The notes under the pieces are model-generated. The model did not search any database. It was given only the letters and a program-made list of their open reading frames with translations, and had not been told where the DNA came from. Of a stretch of DNA of 64,000 nt, positions 12,601 to 32,879 are shown one piece after another (position 1 is the first letter of the stretch; each line of letters begins with the position of its first letter). The DNA is from Xiphophorus maculatus (lineage: Eukaryota > Chordata > Actinopteri > Cyprinodontiformes > Poeciliidae), in assembly GCF_002775205.1 (NCBI RefSeq), contig NC_036450.1, forward strand, positions 22,904,288-22,968,287, read 5' to 3'. The position numbers and the translations under genes were made by a program.

Positions 12601-15524
12601 CAACACGGACTGTTTGTGGTTTTTTTTTTTTTTTACCGGAACGTATCTTGACAATGATAACTCAAAATTCTTATCACGATAAATGATAAGCGATACGATA
12701 ACTAGCTCCAACGTTCAGCTGGGTCACTAAATGTGAAAGAACTTTTATGCTAAGGTTACCGTCAAACTGGTAATGCATCGTCTGATGGATCCTCTCGGTC
12801 ACGCTGGCTAGCCACTGCTGGAAGCCCATCGTCACTGTGAGCTCGTCCACAACCTGAGCGCTGCCTGAGGAGAACCCCACACAGTTCACTGGAAACGTTT
12901 CATCAGCTTCCGGTCGACCGTCACATGTGCAACACAGTCTCTCCGGACGAGCGGAGAGAATTAAAGAGATGAACGGCAAAGAGTAAGACGAAGACAGGCA
13001 GCAAAAGAAAGGGGAAAAGAAGAAAGGCTCAGAGGTGAGCCAGGCAGCACCTGCAGCCTTCAGGCCACCAGCAGTTTTCCTCTGACCGGCTTTCCTCAGA
13101 GCGGAGGCCGGGGCGCCTTCTTTCCCCGCCGCTGGGAGGAGCGTCGCAGTGATGGAGGTAAAGAAAACAGGTGGAGGAATACAGAAAGAGAAGGCAGCAC
13201 AGTGGGGAAGGTTCAGACCGACGTTAATAAGGGAGAGCGAAGCGTTTTGTGCGAGATCAGGAAGCGTGCGGAGCGGCTACCGGAGGCAGGCTCGTCCAGA
13301 CGCTGCTTCTTCACTTTGTGGGGGGAGCTGTTGGGTTGGGCCTGCGGCGCGGGTTTATCACCGGCAGCGTTCTGCTGCACGACTGAGGAGGAAACACAAA
13401 ACACTTTGAAAATCGGCTGGAATTTTATCTCTGGCTCTTTTGAAATCTTTACATTACAACAGCACCGAAGCCTTTCGCAATAACCAGTTCATTGAATAAT
13501 AAATTAAAATGAGGTCAATATTTTCCACTCTGATGAATAAAATGTCTTAAAGGGAAATTTTGCTTAAAGACGTCATATTCTATTTAATTTATGGTTTTTA
13601 TTTCCCTTTTATTGATTTTTTTTTTTGTTATTTAAAATATCTTCCAGTTCCAGTGTTAAATATTCCTTACAAAATCAAAGTTTATTGATCTTTGAGAGAG
13701 CAAACTTGCATTATTATGCCAGTATCAATGTATTTCTTGAAAATGGTCTCAAAGAACACAATATCACCGTGTATCGCAATACTTTCTGGGACAAAACGTA
13801 TGTTTTGAGTTGTGTGTTATTTTTATTTTTGTTTTGGTTGTCATGTTTTATTCTGGATATTTAAAATGTCTTCCAGTGCCAATGTGGGATGATCTGTACA
13901 AAAGCAAACTTTATTAGTTTTTGAAAAGGCAAATATGCATTATTATGCCATTATCAATATATTACTTGAAAATCGTCTCAAATCGACCGTGTTATTGTTT
14001 ATCGCAATAATTTCTGGGGGAATTTATAGTCCAGCAAAAGTTGTCATAGTGACAGTATTAATCGCAATTAATCAGCTCTGACTTGAAACATGTGACACTC
14101 AGATTATTGATATGATGCTTATCGGATCAACACTAAATATGGATTTACATTTATACATCTCTGATCATTTTATTCTGTTTGTAAAAGTATAGAATGAGAA
14201 TTTTGAGTCATTTGTATGATATTATGGCTAAAAAAAGGTCCAGTTTTGAACCCCACACAGGTCTGTAGAAAACGCTAAGAAGGTTCCAATGCCACAAATC
14301 CAGCAGACCCTGTTTATTTGTTCTGAGCATCTAAATGTGGTCTCTGCAACAGAGCAAGTTTGAGATGTGGCGATTAAAAGATGAAATGTACGATTTTACA
14401 TAAATTACTGAAGAATCCTATTTATTCTGTAGAATTTTAGGTAACAATAAGGAAATAAAATATGCAAACACTTTCAAAACAAGCCACAAAGTTTTCTTCT
14501 CTCCATACTTATCCTGACCTGAAGAATGGTTGACGAAAGCCGCAAACTCTGCGGCCAGCTTCTCGTTGCTCGAGAAGGCGCACACGCAGGCGTAGAAGTG
14601 AAGGCAGGGCTGGGAGGCGGCCGGGAGAGAGCCAGCTCCGTCCGCGCCATGTTTCATCCTTCCCGCGCTGAGCTGGCAGCTGCAGTGAAACGCGCTCCTG
14701 TTGTTCTTCTGCGTTTCCACCTGGGCCACGGTCAGGTGCAGCAGGCCCAGCGGATGCTGCGAGTCCGTGTGGCACTTCACCACCAGGGTGTCTTTAGAAA
14801 CCCGCTGCACCAGAGGCCCCGGGGACTCCGTGGCCAGCCGCCAGAGCTCCTCCCTGGCCTGGACGGAAGCCTGTAAGGCCTCCAGGACGGAGCTCTTGAA
14901 GGTGAGCGGCGTGGCGCGGCTCCGGCAGTCTATGGCCTGCTTGATGTGGACGCAGAGGCTGTCGGAGGACGGCTCCGTCGTCGCCGAGTTTGGCTCGCGC
15001 TTGCTTGACCTCTCGCCCTGCCTGCACGAGGGCAGGAAGCAGCGGCCCAGGTTGATGCGCGTGAGCAGGGTGGCTCCATCCCCTGTCGCTATGGCCGTGT
15101 CCGTGGGAACCAGCTCCACGAAGCCCCACTGCGTGGTTCCTCTTCCTCTGTGGCACACCGAAAACACCTGGGCGCCTCCGCCTCCTGCTTCCTGCTCCTT
15201 CCCGAAACTCTCCTCCTCGCTGTCGGTTATCACCCTCACCACCTCCACCGCGCCTTTCTTGCTGCTTTTACAGCCCGCCGAGGCGTCTCTGAGGGTCACG
15301 CCGCAGGCTTTGTTCTTGCAGCTGAGCCCACGGGTGCCGTTGTAGACCCCGCATTGAGGGCACTTGCGGATGCCCCGCAGGGTGGCCCTACCCAGGTTGG
15401 AGAGAAAGGCGGGAGTTGTGGCCGTGGACCTCCTGCTTTCTCGCTGCTTTGCAGCTAAGCTGGACCGGGTGGCGGGAGTCTGAGGGGAGGCCGATGAGGG
15501 GGTCACGATAACTTCACTGTCCAT
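9646..15524 (-). CDS. C2orf42 homologue, zinc-binding protein of unknown function (8 coding exons)
   Basis: Coding exons, in order: 15524-14519, 13382-13281, 13131-13051, 12864-12760, 11490-11383, 11290-11190, 10180-10018, 9881-9646. They total 1902 nt and encode 633 aa; human C2orf42 is about 574 aa. Conserved stretches include [47 protein letters not shown] and FVIEWIPD. An N-terminal zinc finger uses C55, C58, C69 and C74 (the family's treble-clef type). A CxC-x23-CxH set follows at C281, C283, C307 and H309. About 37 N-terminal residues and the last 40 or so differ from the human protein. The intron between exons 2 and 3 is only about 149 nt. The exon 7 acceptor has a poor pyrimidine tract, and the exon 3 donor (GTGCTG) is weak. 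Function is not established; adjacency to TIA1 matches human 2p13.3 and supports orthology. Confidence 0.93.
11698..11711 (-). promoter_or_regulatory. CTCF-like motif (canonical core)
   Basis: CTGCCCTCTAGTGG is the reverse complement of CCACTAGAGGGCAG, the textbook CTCF core. It lies in the C2orf42 intron between exons 4 and 5. It is the best match of the five such motifs seen in the window. Confidence 0.5.
12275..12705 (+). repeat. Short dispersed element, family A (copy 2)
   Basis: It starts with 'ggggtgtgggctt' and ends with 'cgataaatgataagcgata', enclosing an A+T-rich middle. The layout matches the copies at 43960 and 48790. It lies in the C2orf42 intron just 3' (on the minus strand) of exon 4, whose donor is at 12754-12759. 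Confidence 0.6.
13640..14080 (+). repeat. Tandem pair of related A+T-rich repeat units
   Basis: Two imperfect copies of a roughly 240-base unit lie head to tail, beginning near 13640 and 13870. Each contains 'atcttccagt' or 'gtcttccagt', then 'tttattgatctttgag' or 'tttattagtttttgaa', then 'ttgcattattatgcc' or 'atgcattattatgcc', and a 'tatcgcaata' end. They resemble part of family A. They sit in C2orf42 intron 1. Confidence 0.5.
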
Positions 15525-16950
15525 TTCAAGGGTTTAGAATGAAGACTTCCGGTAACCAAGCCTCGAAAAAGCGAGAAAAAAAAACTCTCTTCAAATATTG
15601 AGAAAATAATTAAATAGGACTATAATGTTATATTAGCCGGTTCCACTTTAAAGCTACAAGCCAAACTACAAGTGTCCCAATACAAATTTTTCACTTCCGA
15701 TATGATACTGATATTGCAGCTTTGAGTCATGGCCAATACCGATATGGATATCAGGACGTATCATGCGCACATTTATTACTTATTTGGTAGTGTGGAATGT
15801 TACAAAAGGCTTGATCTAGTGATAATACCCAGGGAACAATACTCAACAATTGCTATGAGAACAACTGCCCACTTTATTGTTAAGCAATGGGTCTGCGTGT
15901 GGAACATAAGAGCTGCTGAATAGAAATGCTGGAGCAGAGTGCGTCTATCAGAGATTTTAGATGTAGGTCGATATAATCCAATACAAATTTTTTGGTTGGT
16001 ATTGGACCAATTTCCAATATCAATATCAGATGAGGACCTCCCCTAAACCAAACATTTTTCTAAAATCAAACCCACCTTAGCTAGTTTGTCACCTCAAAAA
16101 CAAAATGTTCCACATTATTTTGCTGCAAAGCTGTATTTGATCAGCGATTAGTTAGGTGCACAAATAAAAAAATAAGCTCAAACATATTTGATTTAATTCT
16201 GGCCCTAATTTTATGCTACAATAATGAAATCCCTCTTCATCCTCAGCTTTCTAGCAGAACGTTTTGGGACAAAACTGACATTGCGAACGGTCCATGATTT
16301 CATCCATTTTGAAAGCTCCATCTGAAGATAAAGCAACCAAGAAGAGCGATTCTAGTCTTCTTTGCCAAACTTACCTTTTATCATAGTTTGGTGTCAAGGT
16401 GGAGCATAAAAAGTTTAACTTCTTGCATCTCAAGAGCTTTTGAATCTATATAAAAATGTAGCAAAAATCTCCTCTGCCATAGTATTCACCAATTCAAGTT
16501 GATTCCATTCGAGTACCTCTTGTGATGTCATCAAGCATGACAGAGAAAAGTTTTAATCTTAACTGTTCCTTTTAAAAACTTAGTACCATCAACAAATCAT
16601 TCAATGGCGATACATAATTCATTGTCCAGCTGCGTTTTTTCTGGGGCTCTGAGAGTTAGTGGGGGGGTAAAAAACCCATACAACCACTGCATGCCATCTT
16701 TAATACTAAACGTAATAAAATAGCACTGCCTCAATGATCTCACATCAGTTCAAATGTTTCCAAGTGCTTCAAATGTAACAAGCATGTGCATAATTGCTAC
16801 ACAGAGCCTTTTGTAACCATACAGTCCATCTAGCCTATTTCTCTATGAATATTTTTAAAACAAATGCTCGAACTACCTCTAATCCGCCTCTGTTTGGTCA
16901 AATTCTGCTTCACTCTGGCCTCCTAAACCGTCTCGACCGTCGCCATTCCT
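15525..16950. other. C2orf42 5' flank or first intron, with a family B repeat
   Basis: No coding exon is seen. Just upstream of the C2orf42 start codon, at about 15548, is CTTCCGG, an ETS/GABPA-type core. From about 15670 to 16035 there is a family B element rich in 'gatatcgg'-like words. The rest is A+T-rich sequence with nothing recognisable. Confidence 0.5.
15670..16035. repeat. Short dispersed element, family B (copy 1)
   Basis: Begins near 'cacttccgatatgatactgatat', contains 'taccgatatggatatc', and closes near 'attggaccaatttccaatatcaatatc'. Similar GATATCGG-rich blocks of 270-510 bases occur at 22125, 46600 and 62865. No open frame is present; it is probably a degenerate MITE. Confidence 0.55.
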
Positions 16951-17060
16951 CCTTACATCCAGATACCCGCATTGCGCCTGTAACGGACCTCCCCATTGGC
17001 TGGCGGACATCACGTGGAGGACAGACAGAGGACGTGCGCTTCGGAAGCGAGGAATCACGG
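16951..17060 (-). promoter_or_regulatory. Candidate C2orf42 promoter and non-coding first exon
   Basis: On the minus strand an E-box (CACGTG, 17011-17016) and a CCAAT box (ATTGG on the plus strand, 16995-16999) are followed by a CpG-containing stretch and a good splice donor (GGAT|GTAAGG, donor bases 16951-16956). This is the arrangement expected of a TATA-less housekeeping promoter with an untranslated exon. Human C2orf42 is known to have untranslated 5' exons. The link to C2orf42 is inferred, since a plus-strand transcript could also use this promoter. Confidence 0.4.
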
Positions 17061-17739
17061 TATCTGTAGTTGATTTTCAACCGCGAGCAGGATAGCCGAG
17101 CTCCCGGACCTTGTGCGTTTTTCTTTTGACTAATATTCTGTTTTGTTATACGTTTTTTAAAGTCACGTCCATAGACGGCTTCCAACTTTCTTCATGAGTC
17201 GAAGAAAGAAGAGAAAATGCTGAAACCTACCCTGCAGTATGAAAATGGTAGTAAACATTCAACTTTTATCCTACCTGATCACATAACACAGTTTTATTTA
17301 TTTAGTATCTCTAATGACTAATATTGTATTCTGAAATGAGCTGGTCCAATATTTAGTAAGACATTTTCTGTATTAAAAATGTAAATTATTCTGCCCATGC
17401 AATCACTCCTCTGACAATTAACATACGGTATTAACCTGGTTGTAGATTTTTTTTTTTTTTTTGGACAGAACATTTAAAAGCTTATTCTATGGTCACTTAC
17501 TAAACAAAATTAAGCCAAATTGGGGAGGGGGGGGAAAATCAGCTAGGGGTCGTCAAGCTAATGCTATTGATTAACTGATCACCAGCTACGGTAATCAAGT
17601 CATTTAAAGTATGTTTTTCACTTGGCTAACAAAAACGGAGATTTTTTATTTTTTATTTTTTAGCAAGGACCTTAAATAACCAGTGGTTACTGTTATGTAC
17701 GGTCAAATTTCTAAACCCCTAATGCCACAAATCTAAAGG

Positions 17740-18195
17740 ATGAAAAATTGACTGCTGGAAAACATTTGAGACACCCCAGCAAATTAATCATAAGGCCAAA
17801 TAGTGAATTAGTCAGGAAACTTACAAAACCCAAGAGCACCGTCTCAGACACCATAGGCCTCACTTACCAGGAGAAAACCTCCCCTCTGAGAAAAACAGAC
17901 TTAAATGCCTTTAGTTTGCAAAATCACATGTGATGGAACCAAGACACTTCTTGAACATTGTGATTTGTACACATGAGGCTAGAGAAGTTTGGTGAAACGG
18001 CATATCGTCACAAACATCTCAAATCGGCTGTCAGGCATGGAGGTGGGGGTGTGATGGTCTGGGCTTGTTTAGCAGTCACATACAGTCACTGTGGGCCATT
18101 TATTCTGCTGTATAATGAAATATCTTAGAATCTGTTGACAGCTGAAAGTGGGCCAGAACTGGATACAGCAGAACAAAGAAAATTGGGGAGAAAAT
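17740..18195 (+). mobile_element. Tc1/mariner-like transposase relic
   Basis: Plus-strand translation gives HGGGGVMVWACLAV and then CGPFILL, the conserved core just before the second catalytic residue of Tc1-family transposases. It is preceded by a degraded TVSDTIGLTYQEKT region. Stops and frame changes on both sides show that it is dead. Terminal repeats were not located. Confidence 0.75.
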
Positions 18196-18199
18196 ATGA

Positions 18200-19030
18200 C
18201 TTTAAGACTCAGTCAAACAAAATGAGCTAAAACTATTTCTGACGTAGGTTTTTAAACAGAATGAATCATATGGTGTGAAAAAAGCATCCTTTGATTCAGA
18301 ATAATCATCTTAAAGCACTTTGACTAAAATTCCAGAGACCAAAGCCTACCTCTGAACAGTTTCTGCTTCTTCACTCCAAAAAACCCTTTAAACAATCAAA
18401 CAAAAATCTCGTTTTTTTATGAGATGAGGAGAGTTCACCAAAACAGCTCAGGGCACCAAGAAGATCTGCAACAGCTGTCACTATATGATGAAGTTTCCAT
18501 TTAAGTCTGGAAAACTTTTCAGTGGCCACTTAAACCGCTATAAGCCTAAAAAAAATAAAAATAAAACAGTACATCTGACGATTCAACCCTCAATTGTACA
18601 GTTAAAAAACATTTTTCAAGCATCGTTTTCAGGGAAACTAGCGACAAACTACAAACAACCGCTCGAGTTCATCAAGTTGTTTCCAAAGATGAGAAGTAAA
18701 CGGTGTAAATGTGAGCTGTTATAAACACCAGCTTGTTTTTTTTAATGGGACAAAGCAAAAACACAAACCATGTCACTGATGTATGAACAGAACTCGTCTT
18801 CTCAAAAACGTAGGCTGAAAACATTCATAGGCACTGCCTACTCTCTTACTTTTATCAATTTTTTTTGGTCAAATTAAAAGTAACTTAACTTGATAAGGCA
18901 ACAAAAATGGATTTTCCAACTCTACGGACACAACTGTAGACAAGCTGCGAAAGTCTTGAGCGCTAGAAGTAGGTTTCGGAATCTATAAAAACAATCACTA
19001 CAATGGTGTAAAACAATAATTTAAATTATA
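18200..19030. other. Intergenic stretch between C2orf42 and TIA1
   Basis: A+T-rich sequence with short frames only. I see no gene, no RNA gene and no clear repeat beyond homopolymer runs. Confidence 0.5.
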
Positions 19031-19039
19031 AAGTTGTTT

Positions 19040-19811
19040 TTTGTTTTTTTTTATTTCTTTAAGTTTAATCTAAAGACTTCCGCATTACATAGCAATGCCA
19101 CTTGTCCTCCAATCTGCTGGACGAGTGAAATGTTGCTCTGCTCCTACCAGCACTGGACAGAGGTGCTACCTTCAAACGGGCGCCGGGATCGGTTTCCCCC
19201 AACCAGGAGCAAGCACGCATTCTCATTGAACATGTCTTTATACAGCTTTAGTACAATTAAACAGACTGTTTGGCTATTTACATGTAACAGGCTTCCAAAT
19301 AAAAACCGCAGAAAAAGTGGAATGCAAAAAAAAAAAAAAAGAAAGAAAGAAAATTTAGAGTACTTCAAATTTTGTGGAAGGATAACCAAGTTTTGTGCAA
19401 TCTTTGTCTGCCTGTACGCAAGATAAGAGTGGCAGTAATCCCTGCAATTGCTTAGAGATATATACGAATTAAAAAAATAATAATAAATCGGCTCGACAGC
19501 CGCTTAATGATGTCCAAACGTAAGAAGGATCTCGCGTGTACATGATTTGATGGCGTCGCCTCAACGTTTCCTCAGTCCTGAAACGAAACACAAAAGGCGA
19601 AAGCTCTTTATACAATGTCAGCATTTAACGTTGCCCGGAAATAAAAAATAAAATAAAAAATCTTTCTCAAGCAGTTTTGTAGCAAACCACTCCTCCGTCA
19701 CAATAATAATAAAAAAAAAAGATACAATGGCATAGACCCTTCTGGGTTTTCGGGGGGTTGGGGGGTAGATGACAGCGATGTAGTCTTGGTGAGTAAAAGC
19801 ATCAGTTCATG

Positions 19812-19842
<31 letters not shown>

Positions 19843-20654
19843 CTTTATCCACAGATGAGTTCCTCTCTCTGTTCCGTCTGTTTAGGTCCGGTCCAGCTCC
19901 GGTCCAGGACATGGCATGAAGAAGCTCTGGCGTTTGTTTTGCAACTTTTTGTTGTGACCAGTTTCCTTCCCAACCTGCTGACCTCCACGGTTCATTAGGA
20001 TAAACTAGAGCACACCCTGAGAACTCACTCGGGACTGCTGCGTCACTACGGCAACGAGCGGACAGTGGGTTTAGGTCGGCGGCGCTTTAACGGAGAGAAA
20101 AAGGAACAGCTCTTTGTCGGTATGTGGAGCGGCTGATACTGTAGGTTACCGAGCGCCGCGCTGCCTTCCCCTCTATGAATGATTGTTAAATAGTGATATA
20201 AAATTCTGCCCTTGATTTTTGGCTTTCAGGGGCTGAGGACATAGAAAGGTTTGCTTTAATTCATGTAACACTTGTTTTCTTTCAACTAAACTCTCTCTGC
20301 TAGAAATATAATAAACAGATAAATGTTAAGTTTGCATTTGGCCATGAACACACCAAACAATAAAAACCGGAGGGGCAGAGGGGGGTCCAGGAATGCAATG
20401 TGCATTAGCGGTGGCTTTATCAGTGTTTAATGTGTATATAGTCATGTTTCAACCTAATGATTTGGGCAGAGGGTGAGGCTTTGGGCTGGTTTAAAAAAAA
20501 AGAAGAAAAAAAAAGAAAATGGCAGACCAGCTTCACTAGGAGTAATTTTTGTGGTGCGACAGTCAGAGAATGTCTGGTGCGCTCCTTCCTTCCCCCAGCA
20601 GAGTGTAATCCTGGTGTCCTTGGCCGCTAAGAGAGGAGGTGGGAGGGTCTGTGA
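19040..20654 (-). other. Probable TIA1 3' untranslated region
   Basis: The minus strand runs about 1.6 kb from the TIA1 stop codon to an AATAAA signal (TTTATT on the plus strand near 19050) without another gene. It includes a (CA)n run on the plus strand (19811-19840), read as (GU)n in the mRNA, and several U- and A-rich patches. A long 3' UTR fits TIA1 genes in general. The exact polyadenylation point is inferred. Confidence 0.5.
19811..19840. repeat. (CA)n microsatellite in the probable TIA1 3' UTR
   Basis: Fifteen CA units in a row. In the TIA1 transcript this reads (GU)n, a sequence bound by CELF and TDP-43-type proteins. Any role is inference. Confidence 0.95.
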
Positions 20655-29323
<8,669 letters not shown>

Positions 29324-29535
29324 TCTGTCTCACTTAGTGGCCGAAAACAAGTCGCGACCTTGTGAGCAAATCCACGACGGTCACAGTCAGCTGTCGGTGA
29401 CACAGTCAGGATACTTTAATAGGAGATGTAGAGGGTTTTGACACCGTAGTTAGCTTCGGAGTGAACAATGGGCTGCCGACAAAGATGGCGGAGCGACCGG
29501 GGGCCGAGTCCAAACTCGCATGCGCGACAGTTGCA
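29324..29535. promoter_or_regulatory. TIA1 promoter with YY1 and NRF1 sites
   Basis: Directly upstream of the TIA1 start codon is a CpG-containing stretch. AAAGATGGCGGAG at about 29480 matches YY1, and CGCATGCGCGA at about 29519 matches NRF1. This pairing is typical of TATA-less housekeeping promoters. The YY1 motif is in plus orientation, so a divergent plus-strand transcript is possible. The open frame starting at 29468 does not look like a protein. Confidence 0.55.
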
Positions 29536-29619
29536 ATATTTTAAAACATATTTTCATGTCACCAATACTTCGCAACATTTTGCATTTTCTATAGTAGAAA
29601 AAAATGTAACAACTAAAAG

Positions 29620-30338
29620 TGTAACAATTACACATTCATTGCCACATTTTATTTCCCGTTAGATTTCAGTTTGGAAAAAACAAAACAAAAACAAATGCAA
29701 AACATCACAATTATCCATCCTCCTTCTACATATGTTAAATACAAAACAACTTTTCCCATATCAACTGCAAAGTTAATATACACATGTACAGTGGATCGAC
29801 GTTACATTTTATTAAAGTAAAGAAACTTCTTCTAAAATGAAAAACTGAAACAGCCTGAAAGGTCAAAGAGGCTTTATTTACAAGTAATCTATTTACATTT
29901 TCAGCCAGTAAACTGACCACTGAAAAGAAAAACAAATGTTTGTACAACTTTGGTAATTGTTGTATTTAAATACATTCCCTTGCAAAACCAATAAATGAAT
30001 CAGCCCTTATATAGTAGAGACTACCATAATACACAACAACATTACATGGTTTGTATTAAACAATATTTTAATGTGGAACAATTTCTAGAAAAAGAAGAAA
30101 AAACACCTAAAAAACCTGATTTACTGGAGAACATGATTCTTTAAGTAGAACTTGAACAACAATGATATAAATTAAATCACCAACATGATACAAGTAGTCT
30201 AAAAATGCTTCTTCTTTTTTTCTAAATCCAGTATTTTGCACACCTGTACCCAGATGATGCAGTCCTACATTATTTAAACAAAATGTGTGCAAAGATATTT
30301 CACAGATCGCTCTCTGTGCTCAGTCGCCAGCCTCGCCC
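29620..30338. other. Gap between the TIA1 promoter and the DTWD2 stop
   Basis: A+T-rich sequence that includes the probable DTWD2 3' UTR on the minus strand. TTTATT words on the plus strand, such as near 29874, could act as minus-strand AATAAA signals. No further gene is seen. Confidence 0.5.
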
Positions 30339-32879
30339 TCATCTTGGACAGACGCTGTGGTCCGTCATTAGCTTTTCCATCCTTTTGATCTTGCGCTTGT
30401 TTTTCGGCATGGGTTTGTCATACATGCCGTTTCGCAGCAGATGCTCTTTGCTGTGGTGAACCTGAGCGCCGTGCTGCAGCTGGAAGGAGCACAGGGCTTT
30501 CAGAGGCCTCAGTAATATCTGAGAATGAAAAGAAAATCGTTTTTTTCAATTAAACAAAGATTTAACAATGATTTTTTTTTTTTTTCAAAAGACAAAAGAA
30601 ATATTAGCTAAATTATCAACTGACTCACCTCTTGGATCTCATCGTTCTGCTCTAGGACCGACAAGGCCACGGCGGCGCATTCCAATGTGGACAGACAGAT
30701 GTTGGAGGGCTGAGTCCGGATCACGTACTGGCTCGACAGATTCCTATTAAGCTGGACCTGATAAATCAAAGCAGAAGGAATAGATGCCGTTGCTCATAGC
30801 CCTGTTGTAATACGAATTAAAAATACACTCCGTAATGAAATTCAATTACCTCTGCAAAGTAGTTTCACATTGTCTATTAATGCCAGCAAAATCAGATTTA
30901 TAATTTATGATATGACCACTGACAGGACAGCCTGTTCTAAAAGCAATGCACTGTATTTTCTTTTTAAATCACCAACAAAAAAAACAACAAAAAGAAAAGA
31001 TCAAACTTTTTCCATAAAATGAACAAACTGGCAAATGCTAATCAAGCTAGCATAATGCTGTTGGAAACTGTTTAAAATGTTAACTCTATAATCATATTTT
31101 GATTGTTTTGAAATTATTGTTGGTCTCTCTCTGTCTCGCACACACGCGCAAACACACTGTAATGTTTTTTCAAAGTTAGTTTTCATTTATATAGACACCT
31201 CTATCTTAGAACTAATTGATAGTTCTGTAAATTTTGGCTATTTTTGGAAATTGTTACATTTTAGAGTAAGATATTTGATAAAGCCGCTCAATTTATCCAG
31301 AGAGCACCCGTCTACCCACGTCTTACGTTGTTTGTCTTTTTTTCTTTCTTTGGATGGGCTGAAATGTCAACTTTGTTGTTTCTGCAAAAGCCAATGTACT
31401 TTCAAAACTGCATCAACAAAGTTGCACACACCTGTTTGGGCAGGTGGAACATGCTGTTTTTCAGGAACATGTTTTTAGCCTGGCTCCACGTGCCGTCTAT
31501 AATGATCACATTGTGCTTCACGGCGGAGATCTCCAGGCGTTGCGCCAACTCCTCCAGGCTCTGGGATTTAGGTCCGGGGTACAGGATGAGCGTTCTGTCA
31601 TCCCGACACACTGCGGCTAGCTCTGGATGCCTGAGTGCAGAACGATTAAGAAAACAAATGTGCAGAATTAAAATTTTTTCTGGGGAAGGTTTGGGCTAAT
31701 ACAATGCAGCCAACTTACTTTTCCTCATTAAACCGCCTTCCTACGATAACGTTGCATTTTCCCTGTGGCAAACAAGCAGAAAGAAGAGGCACAGTCCGAA
31801 GTACTCGGCTTTCCTGCGAGCAGAACGCAAAAATGGAAGACATCAGCGAGTCTGATATTACAATCTGGTACATTTTTTAAGAACAATAGAAAAACATGAA
31901 ACATTTCAATAACCAAAAGATGTACCATGTCTTCAACTACAATACAAACTGGGTTTAAAGAGGTACACTTTTGCAGATCTTCACATTTTGTTACACTTCA
32001 AACATAATTTTCACTTTACCCATTCTGCTTTGCAAAGTCGCTCGAGCTAAAAGGAGAGCAGGTATGAACAGCGTGTCTCCGAGTCTTGCCGCAGATTCTT
32101 ACTCGAAAAAATTTTGACTAGGCCATTCTCAGAATACATGCCCACAGAATAATGCTGCCATTACCAAGTAATGAGCAGCGTTTTGTTTTTTTTCACTACA
32201 CACAGTTCATAATTCACCATTTTGCACTAATTTCTGTTAGTCCATCACTTAAAAAATATATTAATAACATCTATTTCAGAGAATTAGCCAATAAGAGATA
32301 TTACCATGTAAAGCTTTTGACAGAACCAAAGATAAACACACTAGATCTAGTGGCTCACCTCTGCGGGATGCTGCACAACGTACAGACATGTGGACACCTC
32401 CAGTGGTTGTTGCGGGAGAAAGGGACAGAGACACACCTTCTGAGGGCGACTACAACATGGGAGGAAAGTTGAAGACGTGAAGCTCTGTTTTCCCAGTTAT
32501 TTCCCCCGTCTAACGCCCCCATCTCTGTTTTCAGCTGGTCGTCAGCTTTTTCTGAAACGATATAAATCTGTTCCCTCATCAAAGCATGCCAGATACACAA
32601 AGTAATACAAGAGGAAGGCTATATATATATAATTTTTTTCGTACAGCTTCTCTTTCAGATGCTTGTTAACTGAAACTAGGCTAGCTAGCGTTAGCTTCGT
32701 TCTCATTCAGCTCACCGGCAGCGCAAACAGGTCGGTCTTCTTTCCTCAACTTCAACCGGGAGAGCAGCCAAGTCTCCGAAGGCGTCCACTAACTCGTCGT
32801 CTGCGTACGAAGCGTCACAGGCTGGAAGTCCGTTTTCCTCCAGGGTGACAGGAGAGCACACACAAGGACCATTGTCCAT
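30339..32879 (-). CDS. DTWD2, tRNA-uridine aminocarboxypropyltransferase 2 (6 exons)
   Basis: Exons: 32879-32716, 32449-32359, 31813-31719, 31630-31432, 30757-30629, 30518-30339. They total 858 nt, or 285 aa; human DTWD2 is about 298 aa. The start MDNGPC was chosen because the upstream in-frame codon is GTG, not ATG. The zinc-type cysteines C51, C54, C61 and C63 lie in [14 protein letters not shown]. The family signature DGTWSQAK is at 162-169 (D162, T164, W165). The C-terminus has KPMPKNKRK, as in the human enzyme. The family uses S-adenosylmethionine to add a 3-amino-3-carboxypropyl group to a tRNA D-loop uridine (acp3U, position 20a for DTWD2). Every splice site is GT-AG and keeps frame. 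Confidence 0.95.

Noticed and set aside
14701..15345. 214-codon plus-strand open frame
   Set aside because: It is antisense to the large first coding exon of C2orf42. Its composition reflects the codon bias of the real gene and it has no recognisable domain.
29468..29662. Plus-strand frame at the TIA1 promoter YY1 site
   Set aside because: The ATG sits in a promoter motif cluster, but the protein is low in information and runs into A+T-rich sequence. It is better explained as promoter DNA.
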